Below are positions 26,397-35,144 of a stretch of DNA of 64,000 nucleotides, piece after piece. The stretch lies in NCBI RefSeq assembly GCF_030161595.1, contig NZ_BSUM01000001.1, positions 310,001-374,000 on the forward strand, written 5' to 3'. The notes beneath the pieces were generated by a model that did no database searches, was not told the origin of the DNA, and saw nothing but the letters and a program-made list of their open reading frames with translations. Numbering within the stretch: the stretch's first letter is position 1; the number at the start of each line of letters is the position of its first letter. This DNA is from Litorihabitans aurantiacus. GTDB lineage: Bacteria > Actinomycetota > Actinomycetes > Actinomycetales > Beutenbergiaceae. Position numbers and translations under genes: made by a program.

Positions 26397-27857
26397 ATGC
26401 CTTCCCGCAGTGACGCCACGGTCGACTACGCCCTGATCGGTGGCGGCATCATGAGCGCCACGCTCGCGATCCTCCTGACCGAGCTCGACCCGGACGCGAG
26501 CGTCCACGTCTACGAGCGGCTCCTCGAGCCGGCGCAGGAGAGCTCCGACCCGTGGCGCAACGCGGGGACCGGGCACGCGGCGCTGTGCGAGCTGAACTAC
26601 ACCCCCGAGCGCCCCGACGGCAGCATCGACATCACCAAGGCGATCGCGATCAACGAGCAGTTCAAGGCCTCGCGCGAGCTGTGGGACTTCCTCGCGGGCG
26701 CCGGGCTCCTCCCGGCCGACACCCCCTTCGTCTCGCCCGTGCCGCACATGAACCTCGTCATCGGTGCGGAGAACGTGGACTACCTGCGCCGTCGTCACGC
26801 GGCACTGACCGCGCACCCCAACTTCGCCGACATGGAGTACACGACCGACCCGGCCGTGATCGCGGAGTGGGCGCCGCTGCTGATGGAGGGTCGCGACGGC
26901 GCCGACCCCGTCGCGGCGACCCGGTCGCCGGAGGGCACCGACGTCGACTTCGGCTCGCTCACCCGCGCGATGTTCGAGGCCGCGAAGCAGCGCGGCGTCG
27001 TCGTCCACACCAGCGTCGAGGTCTCGGCCGTGCGCCGCAGCTCGCGCGGCTGGGACCTCAAGGTGCGTGACAGCCGCTGGAACCCGCTCGGCGAGCGCAG
27101 CCGGGCCCGCGCCCGCTTCGTGTTCGTCGGTGCCGGCGGCGGTGCGCTGCGCCTGCTGCAGTCCACCCGGATCCCCGAGGTCCGGGGCTTCGCCGGCTTC
27201 CCGATCTCCGGGCAGTTCCTGCGCACGTTCGACCCCGCGCTGGTGGCCCGCCACCGGGCCAAGGTCTACGGCAAGGCCGACGGCGGCGCGCCCCCGATGT
27301 CCGTGCCGCACCTCGACACCCGCGTGGTGGACGGGCGCACGGCGCTGATGTTCGGCCCGTTCGCCGGCTTCAGCGTGAAGTTCCTGCGGTTCGGCTCGCC
27401 CCTGGACGCCTTCCGCACGATCCGCCCGGCGAACCTCCTGCCGATGCTCGCCGTCGCCCGCGACAACCTCGGTCTCGTGAAGTACCTCGTCACGGAGCTG
27501 CTGGCGACGCCGAGCGCCAAGCTCCGCTCGCTGCAGAAGTTCTTCCCGGGGGCGGAGCGCGCGGGCTGGACCCTCATCACCGCGGGGCAGCGCGTGCAGA
27601 TGATCAAGCCCGACCCGAAGCGCACCGGCGCGCTCCAGTTCGGCACCGAGGTCATCACGTCGGCGGACGGGTCGGTCGCAGGTCTGCTCGGCGCCTCCCC
27701 GGGTGCCTCGACGGCCGCCTACGCGATGGCGCAGGTCGTCGAGCGGTGCTTCGGCGCGGACCGGCCCGAGTGGGTCGAGCGGCTGCGCGAGATCATGCCG
27801 AGCCTCGCGCGGGCCGACGCCGACCCGCACGACGCCAAGCCCGCCGGCCCCGTCTGA
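26397..27857 (+). CDS. mqo: Malate:quinone oxidoreductase
   Basis: Membrane-associated FAD enzyme that oxidises malate to oxaloacetate and feeds electrons to the quinone pool, a TCA-cycle step often replacing malate dehydrogenase in actinobacteria; 486 aa. The FAD-binding start DYALIGGGIMSATLAILL, the segment PWRNAGTGHAALCELNYTP and the C-terminal QRVQMIKPD and LLGASPGASTAAYAM motifs are diagnostic. The ATG is seven bases after a TACGGT box with no Shine-Dalgarno, so translation is probably leaderless. Confidence 0.96.
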   Translation: MPSRSDATVDYALIGGGIMSATLAILLTELDPDASVHVYERLLEPAQESSDPWRNAGTGHAALCELNYTPERPDGSIDITKAIAINEQFKASRELWDFLAGAGLLPADTPFVSPVPHMNLVIGAENVDYLRRRHAALTAHPNFADMEYTTDPAVIAEWAPLLMEGRDGADPVAATRSPEGTDVDFGSLTRAMFEAAKQRGVVVHTSVEVSAVRRSSRGWDLKVRDSRWNPLGERSRARARFVFVGAGGGALRLLQSTRIPEVRGFAGFPISGQFLRTFDPALVARHRAKVYGKADGGAPPMSVPHLDTRVVDGRTALMFGPFAGFSVKFLRFGSPLDAFRTIRPANLLPMLAVARDNLGLVKYLVTELLATPSAKLRSLQKFFPGAERAGWTLITAGQRVQMIKPDPKRTGALQFGTEVITSADGSVAGLLGASPGASTAAYAMAQVVERCFGADRPEWVERLREIMPSLARADADPHDAKPAGPV

Positions 27858-27870
27858 CGGGCACCGTCTG

Positions 27871-27899
27871 ACCGGCGCCGGCAGCGGCGCCGCGCCGGT
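27871..27899 (+). terminator. Possible terminator hairpin after mqo
   Basis: ACCGGCGC (27871-27878) and GCGCCGGT (27892-27899) form an eight-base perfect stem with additional internal pairing. It starts 14 bp after the mqo stop. Confidence 0.5.
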
Positions 27900-27956
27900 C
27901 GGAACCATCTGATCTGGGTGTTGCGCACAGCACATCCAGGGACTTCAAACTTGCCC

Positions 27957-27984
27957 TTGACGGACGTTCGAGCGCTGTTAAGGT
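27957..27984 (+). promoter_or_regulatory. Promoter of the pilus locus
   Basis: A -35 element TTGACG (27957-27962) and a -10 element TAAGGT (27979-27984), 16 bp apart, lie in a comparatively AT-rich patch about 66 bp before the adhesin start. No other good promoter is seen before the pilin or sortase genes, although an independent start for the sortase is possible. Confidence 0.65.
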
Positions 27985-28049
27985 TTCCCTAGTCCGCGGG
28001 CAGGGTTGGCTGTGGATCTCCTGTCCGCAGCACTCGGAGACGCCAGAAG

Positions 28050-31000
28050 ATGACGCCGCCTCGTCCGGCCCGACCGCGACACGCCGCCCCCCGGCGTGCC
28101 ACGCGGCTTCGGCGTCGCACCGTCGCAGCGATGCGGGCCCTCGCCGTCACGGTGAGCCTGGTGGTCACGGGCAGTGTCGCCGTCGCGGCCCCGACCACGC
28201 CCACCGCCACCCCTCCTCCGGCTTCGACGCCCGCGTCTGACGCCGACGCCGCGCCCACCGGCACCGAAGCCCCAGCCACCTCGACGCCGGCTCCGACCCC
28301 GTCACCGGGCGGCCCCGGCTCCCCGGTGACGGACACCCCGGTGGCTGGCAGCCCGGACCCGACCGACGCCACGGACACCCCGGACCCGACCGACACCGAC
28401 CCCACGGACACCCCGGACCCGACGGACAACGACCCCGACGTCGACGCGGACTCGGGCGGGACCCCGGAGCCGGCCCCCGCACCGGGCGAGGCCCCCACGA
28501 TGCCGGAGGGCGACGGCCCGTCGGAGCAGGAGCGCCAGGACGCGGCCGCACGCGACGGCCCGGCCGCTGCCGCACGTCAGGGATCGTTCAGCCTCTTCGC
28601 CGCGGGAGTCCCCGAGGCGCCCCGCGAGGTCTACGTCGAGACGTTCGAGCAGGGTCTCGCCAGCGGAGCCAGCTCCCTGACCGGCTACGCCGGCGGCCGC
28701 TACGCCGCCTCACCGGGCTGGGTGACCGGCACGAACTGCACGGGTGTCCTGCTGGACCGCAACGCGGCCTACCCCAACGCCCAGTTCTGCCCCTCCCAGG
28801 GCACGAGCACGGCGGGTGCCCGCGAGACGCGCCGCATGGCTGACGTGCTGGGCCAGGTCGCGGCGGGTGTGGCGGGTTCGAGCACGGCGACGACGCCGGC
28901 CAACGGCTCGACCGCCGCCACCCGCACCAACCACGCGCTCGTCGCGGCTCCCTACACCGCGGTTCCGACCGGTACGAACACGACGATCATGCTGCAGTCG
29001 ACGGCGGGTGGCGCGCTCGGTGTCGAGGCGCCCGACCGCCGGTACTACACCGTCGAGATGGCGGCCGCCGGCGCCCGGTGCGGGACGTCGAACGCCTCGC
29101 TGCAGCTCGCGCTCTTCGTCGGCAGCACGATCGTCCTCAACGGCTACGGGACCCCGGTCGTCCCCTGCACCAGCACCGGCGCGGTCTTCTACACCTCCCC
29201 GGCGCAGGCCGCGACGGGTGGGTCGGGCGACGCGGCGCTCGTCGGCCCGGTCCGTGCCCAGACCTACCTGGGGACGAGCGCCGTGGCGCTGAACCCGGAC
29301 CAGATCGCGGCGACGCGCTTCAACCTCACGAACACCACGACGACCGCGGGCGGCGCGGTCGCCGTCGACAACATCCGCGTGCTCGACGTGACGCCCGCGC
29401 TCGACGTCGCCTTCGCCGGCCCCACGGCCGTGGCGGGGGTGCCCACGACGCTCACCTACACGATCACGAACACCTCCGACCTGCTGGCCAAGACCGACTG
29501 GGGCTTCACCGCCGCGCTGCCGGCCGGTCTGCGCGTGGCCGCGACCCCCGCCGTCGGCGGGACGTGCACGAACGCGACCGGGGTCGCCTACGCCGTGACC
29601 GCCGCGGCCGGCTCCGGCTCGATCGGGGTCGTCGGGGGCGACCTGGTGGTGAACGGCCAGTCGTGCACGGTCACGGTCGACATCGTGGCGGCGCAGCCGG
29701 GCACGGTCGCGAGCGGCGCGGTCACGCCGTCGGGCCTCGTCGTGGCCTCCGACGCCTCGCTCGAGGTCGCCCCGCCCACCACGGTCACGATCCTGAAGAA
29801 CCTCCCGGCGCGCCAGGCCGCGGGCGACCAGTTCGTGCTGTCGCTGCGCCAGGGCACGACGGTGCTGGCCTCGGCGACCACCACCGGTACCGCGACGGGC
29901 GTGCAGGCGGCGCGCGTCGACCGCGCCCTCGTCGAACCCGGCGCGACCTACACGATCCACGAGGCGCCGACGGCGGGCGCCGGCCTCACCTACGCCCCCA
30001 GCTACGAGTGCGTCCGGGCGGGCACGGTCATCGCCTCGGGCGCGTCGGCGTCGGGCAGCCTCACGATCCCGGACGAGCCGGGCGCCGAGGTGGTCTGCAC
30101 CTTCACCAACACGGTCCAGCAGGCCGCGCTGTTCTGCGACGCCAACCGGTTCTACTCGGTCACGAACGCCGGCGCCCTGCAGCAGGCGGACATCGTCACC
30201 GGTGGCGTGACCACGGTCGGGTCGTGGACGGGCACGACGGCGACGAACGGCCTCGGTGTCGGCGCGAACGGTTCGCTCGCCTACGCCCTGGACAGGTCGG
30301 CCGCGGCGACGTCGGTGCTCGCCATCCTCAAGTGGACGCCGAGCGGTGGCTTCGAGCGCCTGCCGAACACCGCCTACACCCCGACGGCGGGCACGACACA
30401 GATCGCGGGCAGCCTCGTGGCCGGCGCGGTCGACCCCACCACCGGCCGGTACCTGTTCGGCACGTTCGTCGGCGGGCAGTTCTACATCTGGAGCTTCACC
30501 GAGTCGAACCCGGCCGCCACGCGGTTCCAGTTCGTCGGGTCCTTCTCCACCGGCACCACGCCGAACGGCAACGGTGACATGGCCTTCGACAGCCGCGGCA
30601 ACCTCTACGTCATCGGCGCGGCCGTGGTCAGCAGCGTCAACAGCGCGACCATCTACACGGTCACCGCCGAGACCCTCGCGTCGGCGTCGGGCGGCACGCT
30701 CGCCGTCGGGTCCTCCACCACGCGCGCGCTGACGAACACCGACGCGGCGTTCGCGAACCTCAACGGCGTGGCGTTCAGCCCGCGCGGCACCATCTACCTC
30801 GGCAACGCCGACAGCGCCTACGAGTTCGACGCCACCACGTGGGCGCGCGTGCCGGGGACGCCGCGCGTCCCGGTCGCCTCGACCGACCTCGGCGGGTGCG
30901 CCTCGCCGTCGACCGTCACCGTGCAGAAGAACGTGGTCGGTCGCATCGCCGCCGCCGACCAGTTCACGCTCACGGCCGCGACCGGCACGCCCGCCGTCCC

Positions 31001-32444
31001 GTTCGCGACGGCGACCACCACCGGCGCCACCACCGGTCGCCAGGCTGCGCAGATCGGACCCCTGCCCGCGGTCAGCGGCAGCACCATCGCGATCAGCGAG
31101 GCCATGGCCTCCGGCTCGGCCTCGGCGATCGGCACCTACACGACCGTGTGGGAGTGCTGGTCCGACGGCGTGCGCCTCGCCAACGGGACGGGGGCGAGCG
31201 GGTCGGTCGTCGTCCCCAACCGACTCAGCGCGAACGTGACCTGCACGTTCTTCAACTCGCCCCGGCCCGCCGCGACGGTCACGCTGACCAAGACCATCCG
31301 CGAGACGTCCGGCGCCGAGCGCCCCGGCGTCGACTGGAGCCTGGGGACGACGGCGGTGGCCACGACCGGGACCGCGACCGTCCTGCCGAGCGAGGCGCCG
31401 CGGCAGCAGACGAACGCCTCGGGCCAGGCGGCGTGGAGCGTGCTGTTCGGGGCCACGAACGCGCGCGCCACCCTCACGGTCTCCGAGACGCCGCAGCCGG
31501 GATTCTCCTTCGTCAGCGGTGCGTGCACGGTCGACGGCAGGGCCGTCGCGACGACCTTCACGCAGACCGCCACGCTCGTCAGCGCCCAGGTGGCCAACGT
31601 CGCCCCGGCCGCCGCCGTCGCGTGCACCTTCGTCAACTCACCGACGGTCTCGCTCACGCTCGTGAAGCAGGTGACCTTCGGGTCGGCGGCACCGACGCAG
31701 TGGCTGCTGAGCGCCACGGGCCCGAGCGGCGCCCTGGCCGGGCCCGCGGGGCGCTCGGGCACCGCGGCGGTCACGAACGTCAACGTCACGCCCGGCGCCA
31801 CCTACCGCCTCGCGGAGTCCGGCGGCCCGCTCACCTACCTCCAGACGGGGGCGTGGCAGTGCCGCACCGCCACCGGCGGGGTGGTCGAGGTCTCGGCGGC
31901 CGGCGACGTCGTCCCGATCGGGGGACCTGCCGTGACCTGCACGGTCTCGAACGCGACGGCGTCGGTGACGCTCCTGAACCAGGTGCTGCAGCCGCGCGAC
32001 GGGTTCCGCCCCGCGGACTGGCGCGTGACCGCGACGCCGGCGGCGCTGACGGGCGGGACCCTGCCGACCGAGATCCGCGCCGGTGCGGAGTACACCGCCA
32101 CGGGCAACCCGGCCAACGCCTTCGAGGTGCGCCCGGGCCACAGCTACACGCTCTCGCAGGCGGTCACGGACACCACGCGACCCCTCGCCTACCGCGAGCT
32201 GCGCCTCGAGCGTCTCGACGGCTCGACCTGGACCCCGGTGACGTCACGGACGATCACGGCACCGGCGGCGGGTCAGAGCGCGATCTACCGGTTCGTCAAC
32301 GCACCGGTGAACCCGACCAGGCTGCCGCTCACGGGCGGCACGGGTGCCGACACCTTCGCCATCGCGGGAGGAGCGGTGCTGCTCGCGGCACTCGCCCTGT
32401 CCTGGTGGCACGGGCGTCGGCGAGGGCGAGGCGCCTCAGGATGA
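28050..32444 (+). CDS. Large LPXTG surface adhesin, probable pilus tip protein
   Basis: A 1464-aa cell-wall protein. An Arg-rich signal peptide (residues 1-50, cleaved near VAVAA) is followed by a 130-residue Thr/Pro/Asp linker with DPTDTDP repeats. A beta-rich head (about 185-575) begins REVYVETFEQG. A chain of immunoglobulin-like CnaB/DUF5979-like domains then starts near residues 576, 953, 1075, 1200 and 1303; a propeller-like region with SVTNAGALQQADIVTGG lies at about 690-950. The C-terminus has the sorting signal LPLTG (about 1425), a hydrophobic helix and an Arg-rich tail, so a sortase anchors it. It heads the locus with the major pilin and a class C sortase, the usual place of a tip adhesin. 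Ligand unknown. Confidence 0.85.
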   Translation: MTPPRPARPRHAAPRRATRLRRRTVAAMRALAVTVSLVVTGSVAVAAPTTPTATPPPASTPASDADAAPTGTEAPATSTPAPTPSPGGPGSPVTDTPVAGSPDPTDATDTPDPTDTDPTDTPDPTDNDPDVDADSGGTPEPAPAPGEAPTMPEGDGPSEQERQDAAARDGPAAAARQGSFSLFAAGVPEAPREVYVETFEQGLASGASSLTGYAGGRYAASPGWVTGTNCTGVLLDRNAAYPNAQFCPSQGTSTAGARETRRMADVLGQVAAGVAGSSTATTPANGSTAATRTNHALVAAPYTAVPTGTNTTIMLQSTAGGALGVEAPDRRYYTVEMAAAGARCGTSNASLQLALFVGSTIVLNGYGTPVVPCTSTGAVFYTSPAQAATGGSGDAALVGPVRAQTYLGTSAVALNPDQIAATRFNLTNTTTTAGGAVAVDNIRVLDVTPALDVAFAGPTAVAGVPTTLTYTITNTSDLLAKTDWGFTAALPAGLRVAATPAVGGTCTNATGVAYAVTAAAGSGSIGVVGGDLVVNGQSCTVTVDIVAAQPGTVASGAVTPSGLVVASDASLEVAPPTTVTILKNLPARQAAGDQFVLSLRQGTTVLASATTTGTATGVQAARVDRALVEPGATYTIHEAPTAGAGLTYAPSYECVRAGTVIASGASASGSLTIPDEPGAEVVCTFTNTVQQAALFCDANRFYSVTNAGALQQADIVTGGVTTVGSWTGTTATNGLGVGANGSLAYALDRSAAATSVLAILKWTPSGGFERLPNTAYTPTAGTTQIAGSLVAGAVDPTTGRYLFGTFVGGQFYIWSFTESNPAATRFQFVGSFSTGTTPNGNGDMAFDSRGNLYVIGAAVVSSVNSATIYTVTAETLASASGGTLAVGSSTTRALTNTDAAFANLNGVAFSPRGTIYLGNADSAYEFDATTWARVPGTPRVPVASTDLGGCASPSTVTVQKNVVGRIAAADQFTLTAATGTPAVPFATATTTGATTGRQAAQIGPLPAVSGSTIAISEAMASGSASAIGTYTTVWECWSDGVRLANGTGASGSVVVPNRLSANVTCTFFNSPRPAATVTLTKTIRETSGAERPGVDWSLGTTAVATTGTATVLPSEAPRQQTNASGQAAWSVLFGATNARATLTVSETPQPGFSFVSGACTVDGRAVATTFTQTATLVSAQVANVAPAAAVACTFVNSPTVSLTLVKQVTFGSAAPTQWLLSATGPSGALAGPAGRSGTAAVTNVNVTPGATYRLAESGGPLTYLQTGAWQCRTATGGVVEVSAAGDVVPIGGPAVTCTVSNATASVTLLNQVLQPRDGFRPADWRVTATPAALTGGTLPTEIRAGAEYTATGNPANAFEVRPGHSYTLSQAVTDTTRPLAYRELRLERLDGSTWTPVTSRTITAPAAGQSAIYRFVNAPVNPTRLPLTGGTGADTFAIAGGAVLLAALALSWWHGRRRGRGASG

Positions 32445-32581
32445 CGCCCCGGCCCCCGCGCGCCTCACCACGCTCCACCCGCGACCCCCGTCGAGCACGA
32501 CCGGTGCTCATCCCCGCTCCACACCCCGACCTCCCTCCCGCCCTCGTCCCGACGGCCCTCACCCCCACCAGGAGAAACTCC

Positions 32582-34108
32582 ATGTCCCACCGCTTGCTCA
32601 GGCGGATCGCTGCCGCCGTCGGCCTGACGGCCCTCGGTGCGACGGCGGCGCTCGCCACCGTCGCCCCGGCCCAGGCCGTCACCCTGCCCGGCAACATCAA
32701 CACCGAGATCGCGCGCACCCTGACGATCCACAAGCTCGCGCTCGGCCCGAACAACGGTCAGGTCGTCGGCACGGGCCAGCAGGTCAGCGTGCCGGGCACG
32801 CCGCTGCCCGGCGCGACCTTCACGGCCGGTCTCGTCGAGGGCGTCGACCTGACGACCCCCGCCGGGTGGGACCAGGTCGCGGCGCTCACGCCCGCGACCG
32901 CCGCCCCGCGCGTCACGACGGCGAACACCTTCACCGCCACGACCGACGCCAACGGCATCGCGACCTTCAGCGGGACGGCCGGCACGATGCCGCTCGGCCT
33001 GTACCTCGTGACGGAGACCGTGCTGCCGGCGGGCGCGACCAACCCGTCCGCGCCGTTCCTCGTGACTCTGCCGTTCCCGACGGGTCCGAGCGGCGCCCCG
33101 GCGAACCAGTGGGTCTACGACGTGCACGTCTACCCCAAGAACGCCGTCACCGCCCTGACGAAGACGCGCGTGCCCGCGCCGGCCAACTCGGTCGAGGCGC
33201 GCAACCCCGACCTCATCCGGTGGGCGATCAACTCCGACATCCCGACGCTCGCCGCCGGTGACACGCTCTCCCAGGTCGTCCTGACGGACAACCTCCCGGT
33301 CGAGCTCGAGTACCTCGCGACCGGCCCCGCCGGCGTCGCGCCCACGAGCGTGCAGGTCACCAACTCCGCCGGCGTCGCGCAGAGCTTCGCCTCCGGCACG
33401 GACTACACGCTCGTCTACAACGCGGACACCCGCGCCCTCACGCTGACGTTCACGCCGGCCGGACTGACCCGGTTGAACGGGCTGCAGGGCGGCGACGTGA
33501 CGCTCACCGTCCTCAGCCGCGCGGTGGCGATCCCGTCCAGCGGCGTCATCACGAACACCGCCACGGCGACCATCAACGGCAGCACCGAGACGATCACCGG
33601 CAGCACCCCGATCGGCCAGCTGACCGTCTTCGCCTACCAGGGCGAGCCCGGCGCGGCCACGCGCAACCCGCTCGCGGGCGCCGTCTACCAGGTCTTCCTG
33701 AACCAGAACGACGCCAACCTCGGCCAGAACCCGATCCTCATCAACGGGGTCTCGAACTGGACGACGGGTCCGAACGGCCTCGTGGCCATCCCGATCATCA
33801 CGCCGGGCAACTACTACGTCCGCGAGATCACGCCGCCGTCCGGGTTCCAGCTCCCGCAGCCGAGCCAGGTCCAGACGCAGGTCGTCGCCGGTCCGACCTC
33901 GACCACGCCGCCGGTGCAGAACTACGTCGAGTTCGCGCACGTCCAGGTGCCCTCCTTCGCCCTGCCCCTCACGGGTAGCGACGGCGGTCTCTGGTTCACG
34001 CTCGCCGGCGCCGGTCTGGTGACCTCGGGCCTCGGCGTCGCGATCGTCGCCGCGCGCCGCCGCTACGTCCGCTCCCACGCGGGCGTCACCGCGCCCGCGG
34101 CCGCGTAG
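32582..34108 (+). CDS. Major pilin, SpaA/SpaH-type with LPLTG anchor
   Basis: Backbone subunit of a covalently polymerised pilus, 508 aa. A signal peptide ends at AQAVT (about residue 33). The pilin motif WVYDVHVYPKN (about 177-187) provides the lysine that joins subunits, and the E-box YYVREITPPSGF (about 410-421) stabilises an isopeptide bond. The sorting signal LPLTG is at about 461, followed by a hydrophobic helix and RRRYVRS tail. The ATG has AGGAGAA upstream. It lies 137 bp after the adhesin and just before the sortase gene, forming a minimal two-pilin plus sortase locus of the Corynebacterium/Actinomyces type. Confidence 0.93.
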   Translation: MSHRLLRRIAAAVGLTALGATAALATVAPAQAVTLPGNINTEIARTLTIHKLALGPNNGQVVGTGQQVSVPGTPLPGATFTAGLVEGVDLTTPAGWDQVAALTPATAAPRVTTANTFTATTDANGIATFSGTAGTMPLGLYLVTETVLPAGATNPSAPFLVTLPFPTGPSGAPANQWVYDVHVYPKNAVTALTKTRVPAPANSVEARNPDLIRWAINSDIPTLAAGDTLSQVVLTDNLPVELEYLATGPAGVAPTSVQVTNSAGVAQSFASGTDYTLVYNADTRALTLTFTPAGLTRLNGLQGGDVTLTVLSRAVAIPSSGVITNTATATINGSTETITGSTPIGQLTVFAYQGEPGAATRNPLAGAVYQVFLNQNDANLGQNPILINGVSNWTTGPNGLVAIPIITPGNYYVREITPPSGFQLPQPSQVQTQVVAGPTSTTPPVQNYVEFAHVQVPSFALPLTGSDGGLWFTLAGAGLVTSGLGVAIVAARRRYVRSHAGVTAPAAA

Positions 34109-34172
34109 CGTAGAGCCGTGACAGCGAGGGCGGGGCGCCGCACCGGCGCCCCGCCCTCGCGCGTCCCCGGAG

Positions 34173-35144
34173 GTGCTGGGGGAGTGCTGCGGGAGGGGGA
34201 CGACGGCGGAGTCCGCCTCCCGCCGTCGTCGTCGCCGACTCCCGGTCCTCCCGGCGATCGTCGCGGTGCTGAGCATCGCCGGCGGGGCACTCCTGCTGTA
34301 CCCCAGCGCCGCCGCGTGGTTCAGCGCGGTGGCGCACACGCACGAGATCGACCGCCTCTCGCAGGGCGTCACCGACCTCGGTGCCGCAACGTTGCAGCAG
34401 CGCCTCGCGGACGCGCGCGAGTACAACCGCGGCCTCAGCGGTGGCGCGTCGGTCGCGGCCAACGAGCGGCTCCCGATCGCCGAGTCCGACGACGGCGGCG
34501 AGCGCTACCGCTCGCTCCTGACCGGCGACTCCGAGGGTCTGATGGCGCGCATCAAGATCCCGGCGATCAACGCCGACCTCCCGATCTACCACGGCACGAG
34601 CGAGGACGTCCTCGAACGCGGGATCGGCCACCTCGAGGGCACCGCGCTGCCGGTCGGCGGCGAGTCGACCCACGCCGTCGTCACCGGGCACCGCGGCCTG
34701 GCGACCTCCGAGCTCTTCTCGCGGCTGGACCGCGTGGACGTGGACGACACGTTCTCCGTGGAGGTGTTCGGTGAGGTGCTCACCTACCGCGTGATCGAGA
34801 CGCTGGTCGTCGAGCCGGAGGACACCGAGAGCCTGTTCATCCGCCCGGGTCAGGACCTCATGACCCTGGTCACCTGCACCCCGCTCGGGATCAACAGCCA
34901 CCGCATCCTCGTGACCGGCGAACGCGTGATCCCGACCCCGCAGGCCGATCTCGACGCCGCGGGCGAGCGCGCCGCCGGACCGGGCTTCCCCTGGTGGGCG
35001 CTGATCGGCACGGGCGTGGTCGTCGCCTCGGTCACCTACGTCGTCATCGCGGGGCGTCCGCCGCGTCAGGAGCGGGCGGAGCGACGGCGGGAGCGGGCCG
35101 CGCGCCGTCGAGCTCCTGCGCACGCGCGAGCTCGTCGAGCGTGA
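34173..35144 (+). CDS. srtC: Class C (pilin) sortase
   Basis: Transpeptidase that cuts LPLTG and links pilins, 323 aa from this start. It has an N-terminal membrane helix (VLPAIVAVLSIAGGALLLYP), the catalytic histidine in VVTGHRGL (about 172), cysteine in LMTLVTCTP (about 232), and arginine in HRILVTGERV (about 245), and a second C-terminal helix (WWALIGTGVVVASVTYVVIA), a class C hallmark. The start is uncertain: GTG 34173 has no usable ribosome site, whereas a GTG at 34118 has a TAGCGT box six bases upstream but is in another frame and would need one base less (or two more) at the G5 run 34195-34199. The last 101 bp overlap the convergent GH15-like gene. Confidence 0.9.
   Translation: MLGECCGRGTTAESASRRRRRRLPVLPAIVAVLSIAGGALLLYPSAAAWFSAVAHTHEIDRLSQGVTDLGAATLQQRLADAREYNRGLSGGASVAANERLPIAESDDGGERYRSLLTGDSEGLMARIKIPAINADLPIYHGTSEDVLERGIGHLEGTALPVGGESTHAVVTGHRGLATSELFSRLDRVDVDDTFSVEVFGEVLTYRVIETLVVEPEDTESLFIRPGQDLMTLVTCTPLGINSHRILVTGERVIPTPQADLDAAGERAAGPGFPWWALIGTGVVVASVTYVVIAGRPPRQERAERRRERAARRRAPAHARARRA

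Noticed and set aside
26289-27935. Open frame antisense to mqo
   Set aside because: Same codon-bias effect; mqo is clearly coding by motifs.
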